A stretch of DNA of 64,000 nucleotides, taken from the NCBI RefSeq assembly GCF_016765675.1, contig NZ_JAESWB010000181.1, positions 62,001-126,000 on the forward strand. The letters run 5' to 3'. Numbering within the stretch: the stretch's first letter is position 1; every line of letters begins with the position of its first letter. Positions 43,099-51,816 of this stretch are shown here, one piece after another. The position numbers were made by a program, and so were the translations under genes. Origin of the DNA: Neobacillus paridis. GTDB taxonomy: Bacteria; Bacillota; Bacilli; Bacillales; Cytobacillaceae. The notes beneath the pieces are model-generated. The model was given only the letters and a program-made list of their open reading frames with translations. It ran no database searches and was not told where the DNA came from.

Positions 43099-45315
43099 TC
43101 ACTTCAATCCATAGAATACTTGCAGCTGGTCAAAGTACAGCGTCCCTTTGCTTTTTAATTCCTGGTGCGGTTGAACCACGTAGATTTGTTTGAGTTTAAT
43201 TGGTAAAGCCACATCCTTCGGAATGGCTGCTTTAACAAACTTCCAGCCCTGCCACGATAGACCCATATCTTTTGTAAAATCAATTGTCCGGCTTTTCCCT
43301 TTTCCATCGGTTAAAGTGGCCCTTAACCAGTTGTTCTTCCCGTCACCATACACATACACGCCAATAGCATTCGGCCTGCTTGTAAACACAAGGCTTTTTG
43401 CTGCGTTTAAATAAGCGGCGGATGTATTTGATTTGCTTACGGTGAAGTCATAGTTGAATTTCAAAGCGGCTTTACCTTCTTTAACCGGCTCCTTTTTCGT
43501 ACTGCTCTGGCTAAATGCCGTCGCTCGAATGCTGGAAACTGTCCAATTCGTTAATTGATCAAAAGTGTCCAACACCTCTTGGTCAGGGCCGATGTTAACC
43601 GCGACAACTGCCTTTGTTTTTCCATAGGCTGCCGTGATTTGTCCGCTGCCCTTTGTCCCCGTTACGGTAAAGGTGCCGTCTTTGGAAATGGTCCCCAGTT
43701 TTCCAGTGACCGACCACTGGATCGCATTTGGCGCCATCAGGACGGTTCTCCCCTTACGGTCGTAGCCTTTGACCGATAGCTTCACCGTATCCCCGTTGCG
43801 CACCAGCAAATTGCTCTTGGAGATCGTCAGTTTAGCAAGCTGATCAACGATTTCGACAGGGAGAGAGGTGGCTGCCTGGCTATATTTTACAGTAAGCGTC
43901 CCTTTTCCTGCCTTAGCTGCGGTAAACGCCGTTCCTTTTGCCGTCCCCAATTTACTCGTTATCGACAAATTTTTCGTGGAGGCTTTTACCGGATTATAAT
44001 ATTGATCCAGCACGTAATCTAGTAAAATCTTAATCGACGATCCTTTTAAAAGAACACTAGTATTCGATTTATGTGCTTTTATGTATGTTGGCTGCCCATT
44101 AGGCGCTGTTGAGACCGCCATTAACGTGGTAGAAATATATCTTTCGAAGCCGTCTGCCGGGGAATTGGCCAGTTTCACAACGGAATCACCGGGATACCTG
44201 ACGCCCATTGCCGTCGATCCTCCTCCATCGAGATTCAGCGCTTGGTAGGCACCGATACTGACAAGGAACTGCGCGAACTCCGTTAAATTCATTCCAGTGC
44301 TATAGCCCGGCTGTCTTCCATCAACCGTCACAAAGAATACATTTCGGCCGGTCTTATCAACAGCCACAGCCGTATGCGGTGCCCTTGTGATAGCATTGGG
44401 ACTTTTCGGATCCATCGATAAGTCCACTTTTCCTTTATTGACAAGCATTGGCCCGCTGCCCAACATAAAATCTGCACCTTGCCAAAGGGTATCGATATCT
44501 ACCGCTAGAGAAATTGAATCGCCTATTTGAATGTTCTTTAAGGCAGCCTTACTTGTTCCTGTCGCTGATAAAACAAAGCCATCCTTCGGAATCTGCGTTT
44601 TCGTTTTGTCCCCATAATCGCGAATCTTGGTAACCATTCCTGTAACCGTTGAACCGAAAGTAAGATCAAGCGGGGCATCGAGCTTCTCAACGACAACTTC
44701 GATTCCTTTCTCGCTTGTATCCGTATATTTGCTTGGATTTTTGGCAGTATAGAGAATCAGCTGATTTGTCGCTCTCGCCTTATTGGAAGCCGTAATTGGG
44801 GTTGACTTGCCGTTATGTACAAAATGTAGGTCTAAATTATAATGAGCAATGATCCCTTTCCCGTCCTTCATCCCAAAAGCAATCGGCTCATTCGCATATT
44901 CCGTTTTTCCAACCGGAAGCTTTCCGGCATTAATGAGCTGGTTATTTTCAGCAATCAAATACACAGGCAGCCCTGTCGGCCCAAAAAAGGAAGCATTAAT
45001 GGTACCAACAACTTGATGCCTCGGCGCATAATACGTCAACGCTCTAGCAATGGTCTTGGATAATTTATTTAACGGATCGGGAATACCCACCTTAATTTGT
45101 GTATAAGGGTCGCTCAAATTCGCCTTTAACACACGAACGGCCTGATTGCGGGCAGATGTATTAATTCGATAATCCTGGTACGTCACCCCCGCCGATGCTT
45201 TAAATTCTTGTTTAATCGACGTGGCAGCTTGGACCGGCTTGATCGCCATACATACAAAACCCAACAACATCAGCACAAAAATAAACCAAAAACCTTTCAA
45301 AAATCTCCCCTGCAT
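43099..45315 (-). CDS. Secreted phosphodiester glycosidase-family protein with Big2-like and C-terminal domains
   Basis: 738 residues. Signal peptide (to about VQA 30), then a NAGPA-type phosphodiester glycosidase domain (about 60-390) with GTINASFFGPTG, LILYTAKNPSK, FVTVDGRQPGYSTGMNLTEF, and ALNLDGGGSTAMGV. Two Big-like segments follow (about 400-560), then a C-terminal beta-sandwich region (about 575-738, GWKFVKAAIPKDVALPIKLK) resembling carbohydrate-binding modules. The family cleaves or processes sugar phosphodiester linkages such as those in exopolysaccharide or teichoic-type polymers; the substrate is unknown. Confidence 0.87.
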   Translation of the reverse strand: MQGRFLKGFWFIFVLMLLGFVCMAIKPVQAATSIKQEFKASAGVTYQDYRINTSARNQAVRVLKANLSDPYTQIKVGIPDPLNKLSKTIARALTYYAPRHQVVGTINASFFGPTGLPVYLIAENNQLINAGKLPVGKTEYANEPIAFGMKDGKGIIAHYNLDLHFVHNGKSTPITASNKARATNQLILYTAKNPSKYTDTSEKGIEVVVEKLDAPLDLTFGSTVTGMVTKIRDYGDKTKTQIPKDGFVLSATGTSKAALKNIQIGDSISLAVDIDTLWQGADFMLGSGPMLVNKGKVDLSMDPKSPNAITRAPHTAVAVDKTGRNVFFVTVDGRQPGYSTGMNLTEFAQFLVSIGAYQALNLDGGGSTAMGVRYPGDSVVKLANSPADGFERYISTTLMAVSTAPNGQPTYIKAHKSNTSVLLKGSSIKILLDYVLDQYYNPVKASTKNLSITSKLGTAKGTAFTAAKAGKGTLTVKYSQAATSLPVEIVDQLAKLTISKSNLLVRNGDTVKLSVKGYDRKGRTVLMAPNAIQWSVTGKLGTISKDGTFTVTGTKGSGQITAAYGKTKAVVAVNIGPDQEVLDTFDQLTNWTVSSIRATAFSQSSTKKEPVKEGKAALKFNYDFTVSKSNTSAAYLNAAKSLVFTSRPNAIGVYVYGDGKNNWLRATLTDGKGKSRTIDFTKDMGLSWQGWKFVKAAIPKDVALPIKLKQIYVVQPHQELKSKGTLYFDQLQVFYGLK

Positions 45316-45439
45316 TACAAAAAGAGTCTCCTTATCTATTTATTTGCCAATCTATGACTATTATAGACTCTTATTCTAGGAAAACCAATGTTAAAAATGG
45401 AAACTGTATCCTGTTATTGGGGGAGCGCGACTGACGGGG

Positions 45440-45560
45440 GACGTTGATTCGGCAATTGGAGCAGGGGTGCCGCCAATTGATTTGCTTTAGTAAAAGGTTA
45501 TTCGCAAGTAACGCCACTCTGTTCGCAAGTAACACTGCTCCATCCGTAAGTAAAATCGGC
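45440..45560. repeat. 21-nt array, core CGCAAGTAAC
   Basis: TTGCTTTAGTAA, TCGCAAGTAAC, TCGCAAGTAAC and CCGTAAGTAA occur at steps of 21 nt (about 45482, 45503, 45524, 45545). Two CAATTGG cores (45454 and 45474) precede it. Confidence 0.75.
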
Positions 45561-45587
45561 ATTAACGACTATAGCTTCCCACCCAAT

Positions 45588-45616
45588 AGAAAAGCGCGGC
45601 AGAAGCCGCGCTTTCT
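45588..45616 (-). terminator. Terminator of the pspA-ydjGHI operon
   Basis: AAAGCGCGGC-agaa-GCCGCGCTTT with T-tract, at the stop codon of ydjI. Confidence 0.85.
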
Positions 45617-46647
45617 TATACAAGTTTTTGTCCGCAGTTGGAGCAAAAGTTTCCTCCAGTGGTTTTTGTGCCGCAATTTGGGCAGAAGTTCGGTCTGGAT
45701 TGGGATGGCGCCGGCTGATTGGGTTGAGACTGATTTGGCGCCGGCTGATTTGATGACGGCTGGCCAGATGCAGACTGGTCAGCCGCCCCCTGGTTTGGTG
45801 TTGATTGATTCATTTGTTTCATCATTTGATTGGCGATATTCATTCCCATCATCATTCCGGCCATATCGGACGCCGCTCCGCCGCCAGTCATTTTTCCTGA
45901 GGCCATGCCATCGGTCAGCTCAATTTGCTGGTAGCGGCCGATATCGCTTACCATTCCATGGGAAGCATTTTTGTTAATCATGTCTTGAATTTCCTTTGGA
46001 TAGCTGAAACTCATGACATTAAACCCGGTAATGGAAATGCCGCTATTCATCATTTGCATATCTAAATCCTCTTGAATCCCTTTGGAAATGTCGAAGGAGT
46101 TGGCCTGCAGATTGAACATATCTTTTCCTTCCTTCGTAATCCATTTCATCAGGAGCTGGTCGAGGACAGCGGTAATCCGAATTTTCACATCATCGACAAA
46201 ATATTCGTCACGCACACCAGCAATTTGGTCAATCAAGGCAATGTAATCATCGACTTTAAAGGTAAACGTTCCATTAGCGCGAACCGGCATTCCCCCTGGA
46301 AGCCCCGGCGCCGGAATATTAATCGCATTTTTCGTGCCCCATTTGACAACGAAATCCTTCGTGTTGACGAACAGCACTTCGACCCGCATGCCGCTGTTAA
46401 AGCCAAACTTAAATCCCTTTAACGTCGACAGGAACGGAATAATCTGCGACTCGATATCATAATCACCTTCGTCGCGAAACACCCCTTCAATTTTTCCATT
46501 GTTTAAAAAAATCGCATCCTGCCCCGGGCGAATAATCAACCGGCTTCCCTTTTTGATTTCACGATTGCTCCATTTATAAAAAATCATGTCATCTCTGAAT
46601 TCCTGCCACTCTACCACATTAGCAAATTGATTGCGAAAAAAAGACAT
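45616..46647 (-). CDS. ydjI: YdjI-like SPFH-domain protein with zinc ribbon
   Basis: 343 residues. N-terminal SPFH/virion-core-like domain (about 25-250: KKGSRLIIRPGQDAIFLNNG, ITAVLDQLLMKWITKEG), a Met/Gly-rich stretch (DMAGMMMGMNIANQMMKQMN), a Gln/Pro/Ser/Asn repeat linker and a C-terminal zinc ribbon CPNCGT...CSNCG. It matches B. subtilis YdjI, the last gene of pspA-ydjGHI, implicated in membrane stress with PspA; YdjI helps place PspA at the membrane. Confidence 0.88.
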   Translation of the reverse strand: MSFFRNQFANVVEWQEFRDDMIFYKWSNREIKKGSRLIIRPGQDAIFLNNGKIEGVFRDEGDYDIESQIIPFLSTLKGFKFGFNSGMRVEVLFVNTKDFVVKWGTKNAINIPAPGLPGGMPVRANGTFTFKVDDYIALIDQIAGVRDEYFVDDVKIRITAVLDQLLMKWITKEGKDMFNLQANSFDISKGIQEDLDMQMMNSGISITGFNVMSFSYPKEIQDMINKNASHGMVSDIGRYQQIELTDGMASGKMTGGGAASDMAGMMMGMNIANQMMKQMNQSTPNQGAADQSASGQPSSNQPAPNQSQPNQPAPSQSRPNFCPNCGTKTTGGNFCSNCGQKLV

Positions 46648-46664
46648 TCTTCAATTGCTCCCTT

Positions 46665-46760
46665 CCATTTTGATTCGCTGATAAAAATTAAAAATCGCTA
46701 ATATATTCATGCGATTCGCTAATAAAACTTAAAAATCGCTGATATAATAGTACGGATCGG
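46665..46760. repeat. Short array of TCGCTAATA units, ~20/41-nt pitch
   Basis: ATTCGCT(G/A)ATAAAA starts at 46673 and 46714, AAATCGCT(A/G)ATATA at 46692 and 46733; the pair repeats at exactly 41 nt. It sits between ydjI and ydjH inside the operon. Confidence 0.65.
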
Positions 46761-46785
46761 CAATATTCCGCCTAATCCCGGCGCT

Positions 46786-47574
46786 TTAAAACTTGCCGCC
46801 GCTGCCGCTGTGGGAGTGGCCGCCGCTCGAGATTCCACCGCCGCTGCTTGAATTATTGGACGGTTTTTTCACCTTCGTCACGATGGTTCTTATATAATTA
46901 TCGTAATGGCTCAAAACTCTTGATTGATCGTGATTCAGGTAGGTTCCCGCGTTAACAGTTACCCGGCCGCCGGAGCGATAGGCCATCAGCCCCACAACCA
47001 CACCGGCCACTACAAGAGCTGCAGCCAATTGGAACCACCATTTAAACAAGATATTTTCCGGATTGACCCCTGGTTTATAGTTCATATACTCATCGGAGGT
47101 ATTTAAAAATGCCGAAAAGGCTTGAAAATAGTTGCCATCAGACAGATCAGGGGTGATTTTTTCGCGAATCTGATCCAGCCGGCTGTCATCCAAATACTTC
47201 TCCGCCTTTTGAAAACCGGCCAAATAGACATTCCGCTTCTGCATGTCGATGGCCAGAATCGCCGTATTCCCATGCGGCTGATCATAGCCCGGGGCATATT
47301 TATCATAGAAATCCTCGACATAACGCTTCAGCGTTTTTCCATCGGTTCCATTGACCGTCACAACAATAAATGCCGTATTTCTTTTCTTGCCAAGCTGACT
47401 CGCCTGCGATTGCAGGTTAGCTTTTTCCTTTGCCGTCAGCAACTGGGCCTCATCATAAATATACTGATTCCTGTCAAAACTTTGCCCCTTGGCTACCGTC
47501 CCGAAAGGCAGCAGCAGCAGGAAAACGAAGAAACAGCAAAAGAGACTTTGATTTTGCAGCCATTTTTCGACCAT
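46786..47574 (-). CDS. ydjH: YdjH-like TPM-domain membrane protein
   Basis: 262 residues from ATG 47574, whose A overlaps the TGA of ydjG (TGATG) with AGGAGGTGG upstream. Signal or anchor helix SLFCCFFVFLLLLPFGTV, then a TPM domain (YIYDEAQLLTAKEKANLQSQ, DGKTLKRYVEDFYDKYAPG), a second membrane helix (WWFQLAAALVVAGVVVGLMA) and a Gly/Ser/His-rich tail. TPM proteins are membrane-associated, with roles in photosystem repair and stress; here it is a partner in the PspA operon. Confidence 0.86.
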   Translation of the reverse strand: MVEKWLQNQSLFCCFFVFLLLLPFGTVAKGQSFDRNQYIYDEAQLLTAKEKANLQSQASQLGKKRNTAFIVVTVNGTDGKTLKRYVEDFYDKYAPGYDQPHGNTAILAIDMQKRNVYLAGFQKAEKYLDDSRLDQIREKITPDLSDGNYFQAFSAFLNTSDEYMNYKPGVNPENILFKWWFQLAAALVVAGVVVGLMAYRSGGRVTVNAGTYLNHDQSRVLSHYDNYIRTIVTKVKKPSNNSSSGGGISSGGHSHSGSGGKF

Positions 47575-48608
47575 CACCAAAAGCCACCTCCTAACATAAA
47601 GGAGACACATTTTAAAGCGAAGAAAGTCCCGGCAGCAATACCGCTAAACCAGGCAGCCACTTTCCCCATGCTGATTGGCGGTTTGCCGACAACCTTTCCC
47701 GTCTGGCCATTCATCGCAAACGTGTGCTCCGAATGGTTGTAATCATAGCTGACCATCCAAACAGGCAGCAGGACATAATTGCTGTTCACATTTTTCGTAT
47801 CAATCTGTTTATTTTTATAAAAAACAGAATGGTAACCTGCAAATGTGGAGCTAATATAAGACTCAATATAGCTGCTGATTTTATCCTTCGCCCGCGGCAA
47901 AAGCTCGTCATCGGAATAATTGTATTTCTCCGCCAAAAAGCCAGCCAAATACGGAGTTTTAAAATCCTTTAATTGGTCGTACGGGTAAGGCTCCAATCGA
48001 TCCATCAGCTCGTCATTCATTTTTTCCGAGGCATCGACCGGGATTTTAACATAATCAAGGTTAATATCACGGAAAGCATCATAATACTTGGTTTCAGTGT
48101 AAATGTAATCTCCCTGTGTATAGGTCCGGACCTTGGTACATTCGGCACTCACCTGCACCTTGCTGTTCAAATCGAACAGCCAAAAGGGGACATACATCCC
48201 GGTAATGCTTTTGATGCGGTCGGCGTTCATAAAGCCCCTTGGCGTAAGCAACCCTTTTCGGCACCATTTTTTAAATGCATCAATTGCTTCTTCTTTACTA
48301 ATCGTAAACGGAATCACCTTCGCCGGAGCAAGCTGCCCCGACAAGCGGTCGGCGATGACGACGCCCGCACCGCAGAAACTGCAGTTTGTCGCCGTCGTGT
48401 CGGCGGTTGTCAGCAAAATGGCGCCGCAATTCTCACAATGATACTCCTTCGTCTCAACATCATTAGCAGAAGATGTCTGCAGCTCTTCCTGATAATTTTC
48501 GATTTTTTCATGTCTGCCGCAGCTCGGACAGGACAGGTCGCCGGTTTCGGAATCAAAACTCATGTCACTGCCACAGCTTGGGCATTTATAATGAAGGATC
48601 ATCTTCAC
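47574..48608 (-). CDS. ydjG: YdjG-like protein with two zinc ribbons
   Basis: 344 residues. Two N-terminal zinc ribbons: CPSCGSDMSFDSETGDLSCP and CENCGAILLT...CSFCG. A central region of about 200 residues with GMYVPFWLFDLNS and VLLPVWMVSYDY, and a C-terminal hydrophobic segment (AAWFSGIAAGTFFAL). It matches YdjG of the B. subtilis pspA-ydjGHI operon, where YdjG and YdjH recruit YdjI to the membrane. Confidence 0.87.
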   Translation of the reverse strand: MKMILHYKCPSCGSDMSFDSETGDLSCPSCGRHEKIENYQEELQTSSANDVETKEYHCENCGAILLTTADTTATNCSFCGAGVVIADRLSGQLAPAKVIPFTISKEEAIDAFKKWCRKGLLTPRGFMNADRIKSITGMYVPFWLFDLNSKVQVSAECTKVRTYTQGDYIYTETKYYDAFRDINLDYVKIPVDASEKMNDELMDRLEPYPYDQLKDFKTPYLAGFLAEKYNYSDDELLPRAKDKISSYIESYISSTFAGYHSVFYKNKQIDTKNVNSNYVLLPVWMVSYDYNHSEHTFAMNGQTGKVVGKPPISMGKVAAWFSGIAAGTFFALKCVSFMLGGGFW

Positions 48609-48742
48609 ATCACCCTCTGGTCTATAAGTGTAGTAAAATTAGTCCTCGATAGCAGCCTAATACTTGACCTCAAAATTGGATTTTTCCGCTTTTGAGGGCA
48701 GATTGACCAACTCTATTTGTCCTCTAACGTCCTTTTCCTGCT

Positions 48743-49165
48743 TTAAAAGGTGTCGTCTTGGGCCGCTTCCACTGCGCTAATTTCAGCAGCCAGTTTATCA
48801 TGCATTTGTTTCATTTTTTGGGAATTGGCAGCCGCTAAATGATAAGCCTCCTGCAATTCCGCTAATTGCGCAGACAAAGCTGTTTTCCTTTCCAAAAACC
48901 GCCGAGCGTCCCTTTCGTTGCCGGACTCCGTTGCCTTGGCCGCATAGCGTTCCATCTTGGCTATTGTCTCCTCGCATTCAGCAACCGCCCGCTTAGCGCG
49001 CTGTTCTTCCATCATCACGGTTGCTGTTTCCGACTTAATCTTCCCTAAATCCTTTTTCAACTTCTGTAAATACAGGGCAATCATTTTCTCGGGATCATCG
49101 GCCTTCTCCAATAAGGCATTCAAGTTACGATCCATGATCTCCCGGAATCTTCCTATCATGCTCAT
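48743..49165 (-). CDS. pspA: Truncated PspA/IM30-family protein
   Basis: 140 residues from ATG 49165 after GAGGAG. It aligns with PspA from MIGRFREIMDRNLNALLEKA to KMHDKLAAEISAVEA, i.e. helices 0-3, and then stops after AQDDTF. Usual PspA proteins are about 220 residues; the last ~80 residues (helices 4-5) are absent, and the other frames downstream do not encode them. PspA coats damaged membrane and forms large assemblies through those missing helices, so a changed assembly is expected. It heads the ydjGHI operon. Confidence 0.85.
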   Translation of the reverse strand: MSMIGRFREIMDRNLNALLEKADDPEKMIALYLQKLKKDLGKIKSETATVMMEEQRAKRAVAECEETIAKMERYAAKATESGNERDARRFLERKTALSAQLAELQEAYHLAAANSQKMKQMHDKLAAEISAVEAAQDDTF

Positions 49166-49195
49166 ACTAGCACTCCTCGCTAAATACATCACTAC

Positions 49196-49226
49196 ATTAT
49201 ACTGGTTCATTTTAAAAAAAGTTTCA
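49196..49226 (-). promoter_or_regulatory. Possible ECF (sigma-W-like) promoter of pspA
   Basis: On the minus strand TGAAAC (49226-49221) is a perfect sigma-W -35, followed after 16-17 nt by CAGTATAAT rather than the expected CGTA. A sigma-A reading with -10 TATAAT is also possible. The B. subtilis pspA operon is in the sigma-W regulon, which is why I note it. Confidence 0.4.
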
Positions 49227-49284
49227 TTTCTTCTAAGCTAAATAGTAACGGTTATCATTAGCGGATAACCTTCTAAAATTGACG

Positions 49285-49460
49285 AGTGACCCCCTTCAAT
49301 TAGCAGGATCCCTTCTCCTATTGGCGAGTTACTCTCCCCAATTGGCGAAAAACCCACTTCTATTGGCGAAAACAGCACCCCAATTGGCGAAAAACCTTCT
49401 CCTATTGGCGATAACAACACCCCAATTGGCGAAAACCCCTCTCCTATTGGTGGGCGGATA
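49285..49460. repeat. 21-nt array, core YATTGGCG, eight exact units
   Basis: Cores start at 49298, 49319, 49340, 49361, 49382, 49403, 49424 and 49445, all 21 nt apart, alternating CCTATTGGCG and CCCAATTGGCG with AAAAC linkers. It lies between pspA and the GH25 gene. Confidence 0.92.
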
Positions 49461-49502
49461 CCTCACTCAGTCAGGCCGCCTCTACTAAGCCGTATAATAC
49501 AA

Positions 49503-49552
49503 AAGAGGCTGTCCCAAAAGTATGATGTCAAGCACCATTTGGGACAGCCCCC
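49503..49552. terminator. GGCTGTCCCAAA palindrome
   Basis: GAGGCTGTCCCAAA...TTTGGGACAGCCCC, arms of 12 bp around a 19-nt loop. Common intergenic hairpin form; it may terminate, or be a relic of a mobile-element end. Confidence 0.5.
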
Positions 49553-49686
49553 TAATAATTGATATTTGAATTTAGCAATGGGATACTGAAGTTCACATCC
49601 CTCTTATTCGAGCGGTACCTGGCACCTAAATTAATCTGGCGGGCCAGTTGCACCTATCCTGAGGACGCAACGGACTGCCACCCTCA

Positions 49687-51183
49687 TCAAGAAATCTTCT
49701 GAACGTAGCTTTTACTAGCCGTTATATAGGTCCCGTTTGATGTCTTTAATCTTGGAGTACCTGATGCCGTGTAAGCAATACCGCTAATCGTAACGACCTT
49801 GTTTTTCTGCAATCCCCTGATCCGGTTTGCGGTTGTGAAGTTCGTGCTTTTGTATTCATACAAGCCTTTTGTAATCTTCACCTTTTTGGGTGCAGTGGTA
49901 TAGTACTGATCAATAGTGGCAATTACCTTCAAAACGTAGTCTTTACTAGCCGTTATATAGGTCCCGCTTGATGTCTTTAATCTCGGGGTGCCTGATGCTG
50001 TATAAGCAATACCGCTAATCGTAACGATTTTGTTTTTCTGCAAACCTCTAATCCGGTTCGCGGTTATGAAGTTTGTGCTTTTGTATTCATACAATCCTTT
50101 TTTAATGACCACCTTTTTGGGTACAGTGGTATAGTACTGATCAATAGTGGCAATTACCTTCAAAACATAGTCTTTATTGGCGGTAATATAATATCCATTA
50201 GACAGCTTTAAACGAGGGATACCATTAGTTGAATAAGCAACACCTGTTACGGACACGATGTGATTGGCTGTTAATGCGGTTTTTACAGTATCCCGCGTAC
50301 AATTCGGATTCTCGTACTGATAAACTTTCTTTAAAATGACTACCTTTTTCGGATTGACCGTATAGTAGTTTGCTTTAATTAGGGAATCTTCCGTATAATT
50401 TGGATTACCCTTATCATTTGGATCATCGGTGAAAAACCCGAGTGTTAAATCAGGATGGAGACGGTTTAAGTCCACATATGTATTGATTCCTTTGACGATT
50501 CCTTTATCGGTATATTGCCATAGATCATAATCATACTTCGGGGGAGTGTTGGTATTGTTATATCTAGGAATCCAAACAAAATCAAATTTAGATGTATCAA
50601 TATTCAGATCTTCATATAAATGATGGGCAATGTACACGCCAATTTTTTTATCCGTATATTTCCGTAATTCGGTTACATACGAATTGATAATCGCGCGCAT
50701 ACTTTCTCCTGATTTACTCGTCTTTTCCTCAACATCGACAACATAAAATAGCGCATTTTTATTGGCCCGGTTGTAAAAATCCTTCGCTTCCGTTTTGGCA
50801 TCGGTGGTCGAAATCGACCGGTTATAGGCGTATACACCAAATGGAACCTTATATTGAATCGCACCGTTCTCGTAGGTCTTATGTAAAGGATCCTCATAAC
50901 TGCTTCCATCTTGCGTGCGAATAATCACTAAATCCAAATAGTTACTAGCCGTTTTCCAGTCGATCGTTCCTTGCCACTTCGAAATATCAGCAATCACCGG
51001 TTCATCAACGGAAGAACGTAATAATGATCGAGCGCTAAAATTTGTTTCATTTGAGTCCGTCTCCCATTTCGTCGTACTATCCGGATTGGCCGGTGCCATG
51101 TCTGCATATGCGGCCTCCTGAACACTCAATATGGCCAAAATACTAATCCCCAATAATACTGCAAGCAAATAAAACTTTTTCAA
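49687..51183 (-). CDS. GH25 lysozyme with three DUF5776-type wall repeats (paralogue 1)
   Basis: 498 residues. Signal peptide, then a GH25 muramidase domain (about 65-265) with DISKWQGTIDW, the acidic pair in FYVVDVEE, and WQYTDKGIVKGINTYVDLNR. A linker and three ~75-residue repeats follow, each of the form YYTT-PKKV-IKKGLYEYKS-NRIR-GIAYTASGTPRLKT and YITASKDYV. These match DUF5776 repeats best known from Lactobacillales surface proteins. It cuts peptidoglycan glycan strands. About 630 nt downstream of its paralogue; both have a related leader RNA. Confidence 0.88.
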   Translation of the reverse strand: MKKFYLLAVLLGISILAILSVQEAAYADMAPANPDSTTKWETDSNETNFSARSLLRSSVDEPVIADISKWQGTIDWKTASNYLDLVIIRTQDGSSYEDPLHKTYENGAIQYKVPFGVYAYNRSISTTDAKTEAKDFYNRANKNALFYVVDVEEKTSKSGESMRAIINSYVTELRKYTDKKIGVYIAHHLYEDLNIDTSKFDFVWIPRYNNTNTPPKYDYDLWQYTDKGIVKGINTYVDLNRLHPDLTLGFFTDDPNDKGNPNYTEDSLIKANYYTVNPKKVVILKKVYQYENPNCTRDTVKTALTANHIVSVTGVAYSTNGIPRLKLSNGYYITANKDYVLKVIATIDQYYTTVPKKVVIKKGLYEYKSTNFITANRIRGLQKNKIVTISGIAYTASGTPRLKTSSGTYITASKDYVLKVIATIDQYYTTAPKKVKITKGLYEYKSTNFTTANRIRGLQKNKVVTISGIAYTASGTPRLKTSNGTYITASKSYVQKIS

Positions 51184-51189
51184 TTTTAC

Positions 51190-51395
51190 TTTCTCTCCTC
51201 CCTTGACACTAAACGCTATTAAACAATAGATTTTGTCGAATCATCTACTCAGCTGCCATAGCAATAGAATAATATCCTTTGGGGCATACCCAGTAATGTC
51301 GAAAAACTGTTCGAAATAGGCAGGCAATGAGGATCCATTGACTTTCAATACCTCCTTTCGTTATCTGCTATTACAAAATCTATTATTCTTCCCAT
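51190..51395 (-). ncRNA. Structured 5' leader of GH25 gene 1
   Basis: On the minus strand AATAGATTTTGT (about 51388-51377) can pair with ACAAAATCTATT (about 51236-51225), closing ~150 nt that include TCATTGCCTGCCTATTT and TTGCTATGGCAGCTGAGTAG. The same blocks recur in the leader of GH25 gene 2. TTGCTATGGCAG is also found in the c-di-GMP aptamer at 60268-60347, but GGCAAACC and GACGCAAAGC are absent. Confidence 0.45.
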
Positions 51396-51524
51396 ATTAA
51401 TTTAGTATAAATATGACATCTATCTACGAATTTTGACAAACCTACACCCCTAATTCTACCAATATGGGAGGGGCATTTCCAGTAGGGCAAATTTCCTATT
51501 TAATAGACATTCCTATCCGGTTAT

Positions 51525-51605
51525 TGTAAAAAACTCGGCGATTGGCGGGCCCTTTAGGGCAGTTTATAGGGATAGTTGAATTTATGCGACATAGGAAAGC
51601 CGCTG
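51525..51605 (+). repeat. Dispersed intergenic element, short copy
   Basis: AAAAAACTCGGCGATTGGCG, GGCCCTTTAGGGC, GATAGTTGAATTTATGCGAC, ATAGGAAAGCC; same plan as 38452-38535. It runs directly into a long copy. Confidence 0.6.
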
Positions 51606-51727
51606 ATTGGCGAGCCGTAAAGGTCAAAGACAGTGGCGTAGTTCACCCCAAAAGAATCACTTTGGGCTGCGCTGCCTAGTCTCACAAATATTCCCTTGTA
51701 CACTTAGGCCAAGCAGCTTCTCTCGGC
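51596..51727 (+). repeat. Dispersed intergenic element, long copy
   Basis: GAAAGCCGCTGATTGGCGAG, AAAGACAGTGGCGTAGTTCA, CCCCAAAAGAATCACTTTGG, GCTGCGCTGCC, TCTCACAAATATTCCCTTGT, TTAGGCC. CCCAAA pairs with TTTGGG, as in the other long copies. Confidence 0.65.
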
Positions 51728-51752
51728 CAAAAAAATTCCCCGGGGAGAATCC
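51727..51752 (-). terminator. Terminator of GH25 gene 2
   Basis: ATTCTCC-ccgg-GGAATTTTTTT on the minus strand, short stem with a T-tract. Confidence 0.6.
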
Positions 51753-51816
51753 TCTCCACAGGGCCATTCCAAACCTAATTTCCTGTTAAACTTCGACAAA
51801 ATCCGAGTGGTATCAA

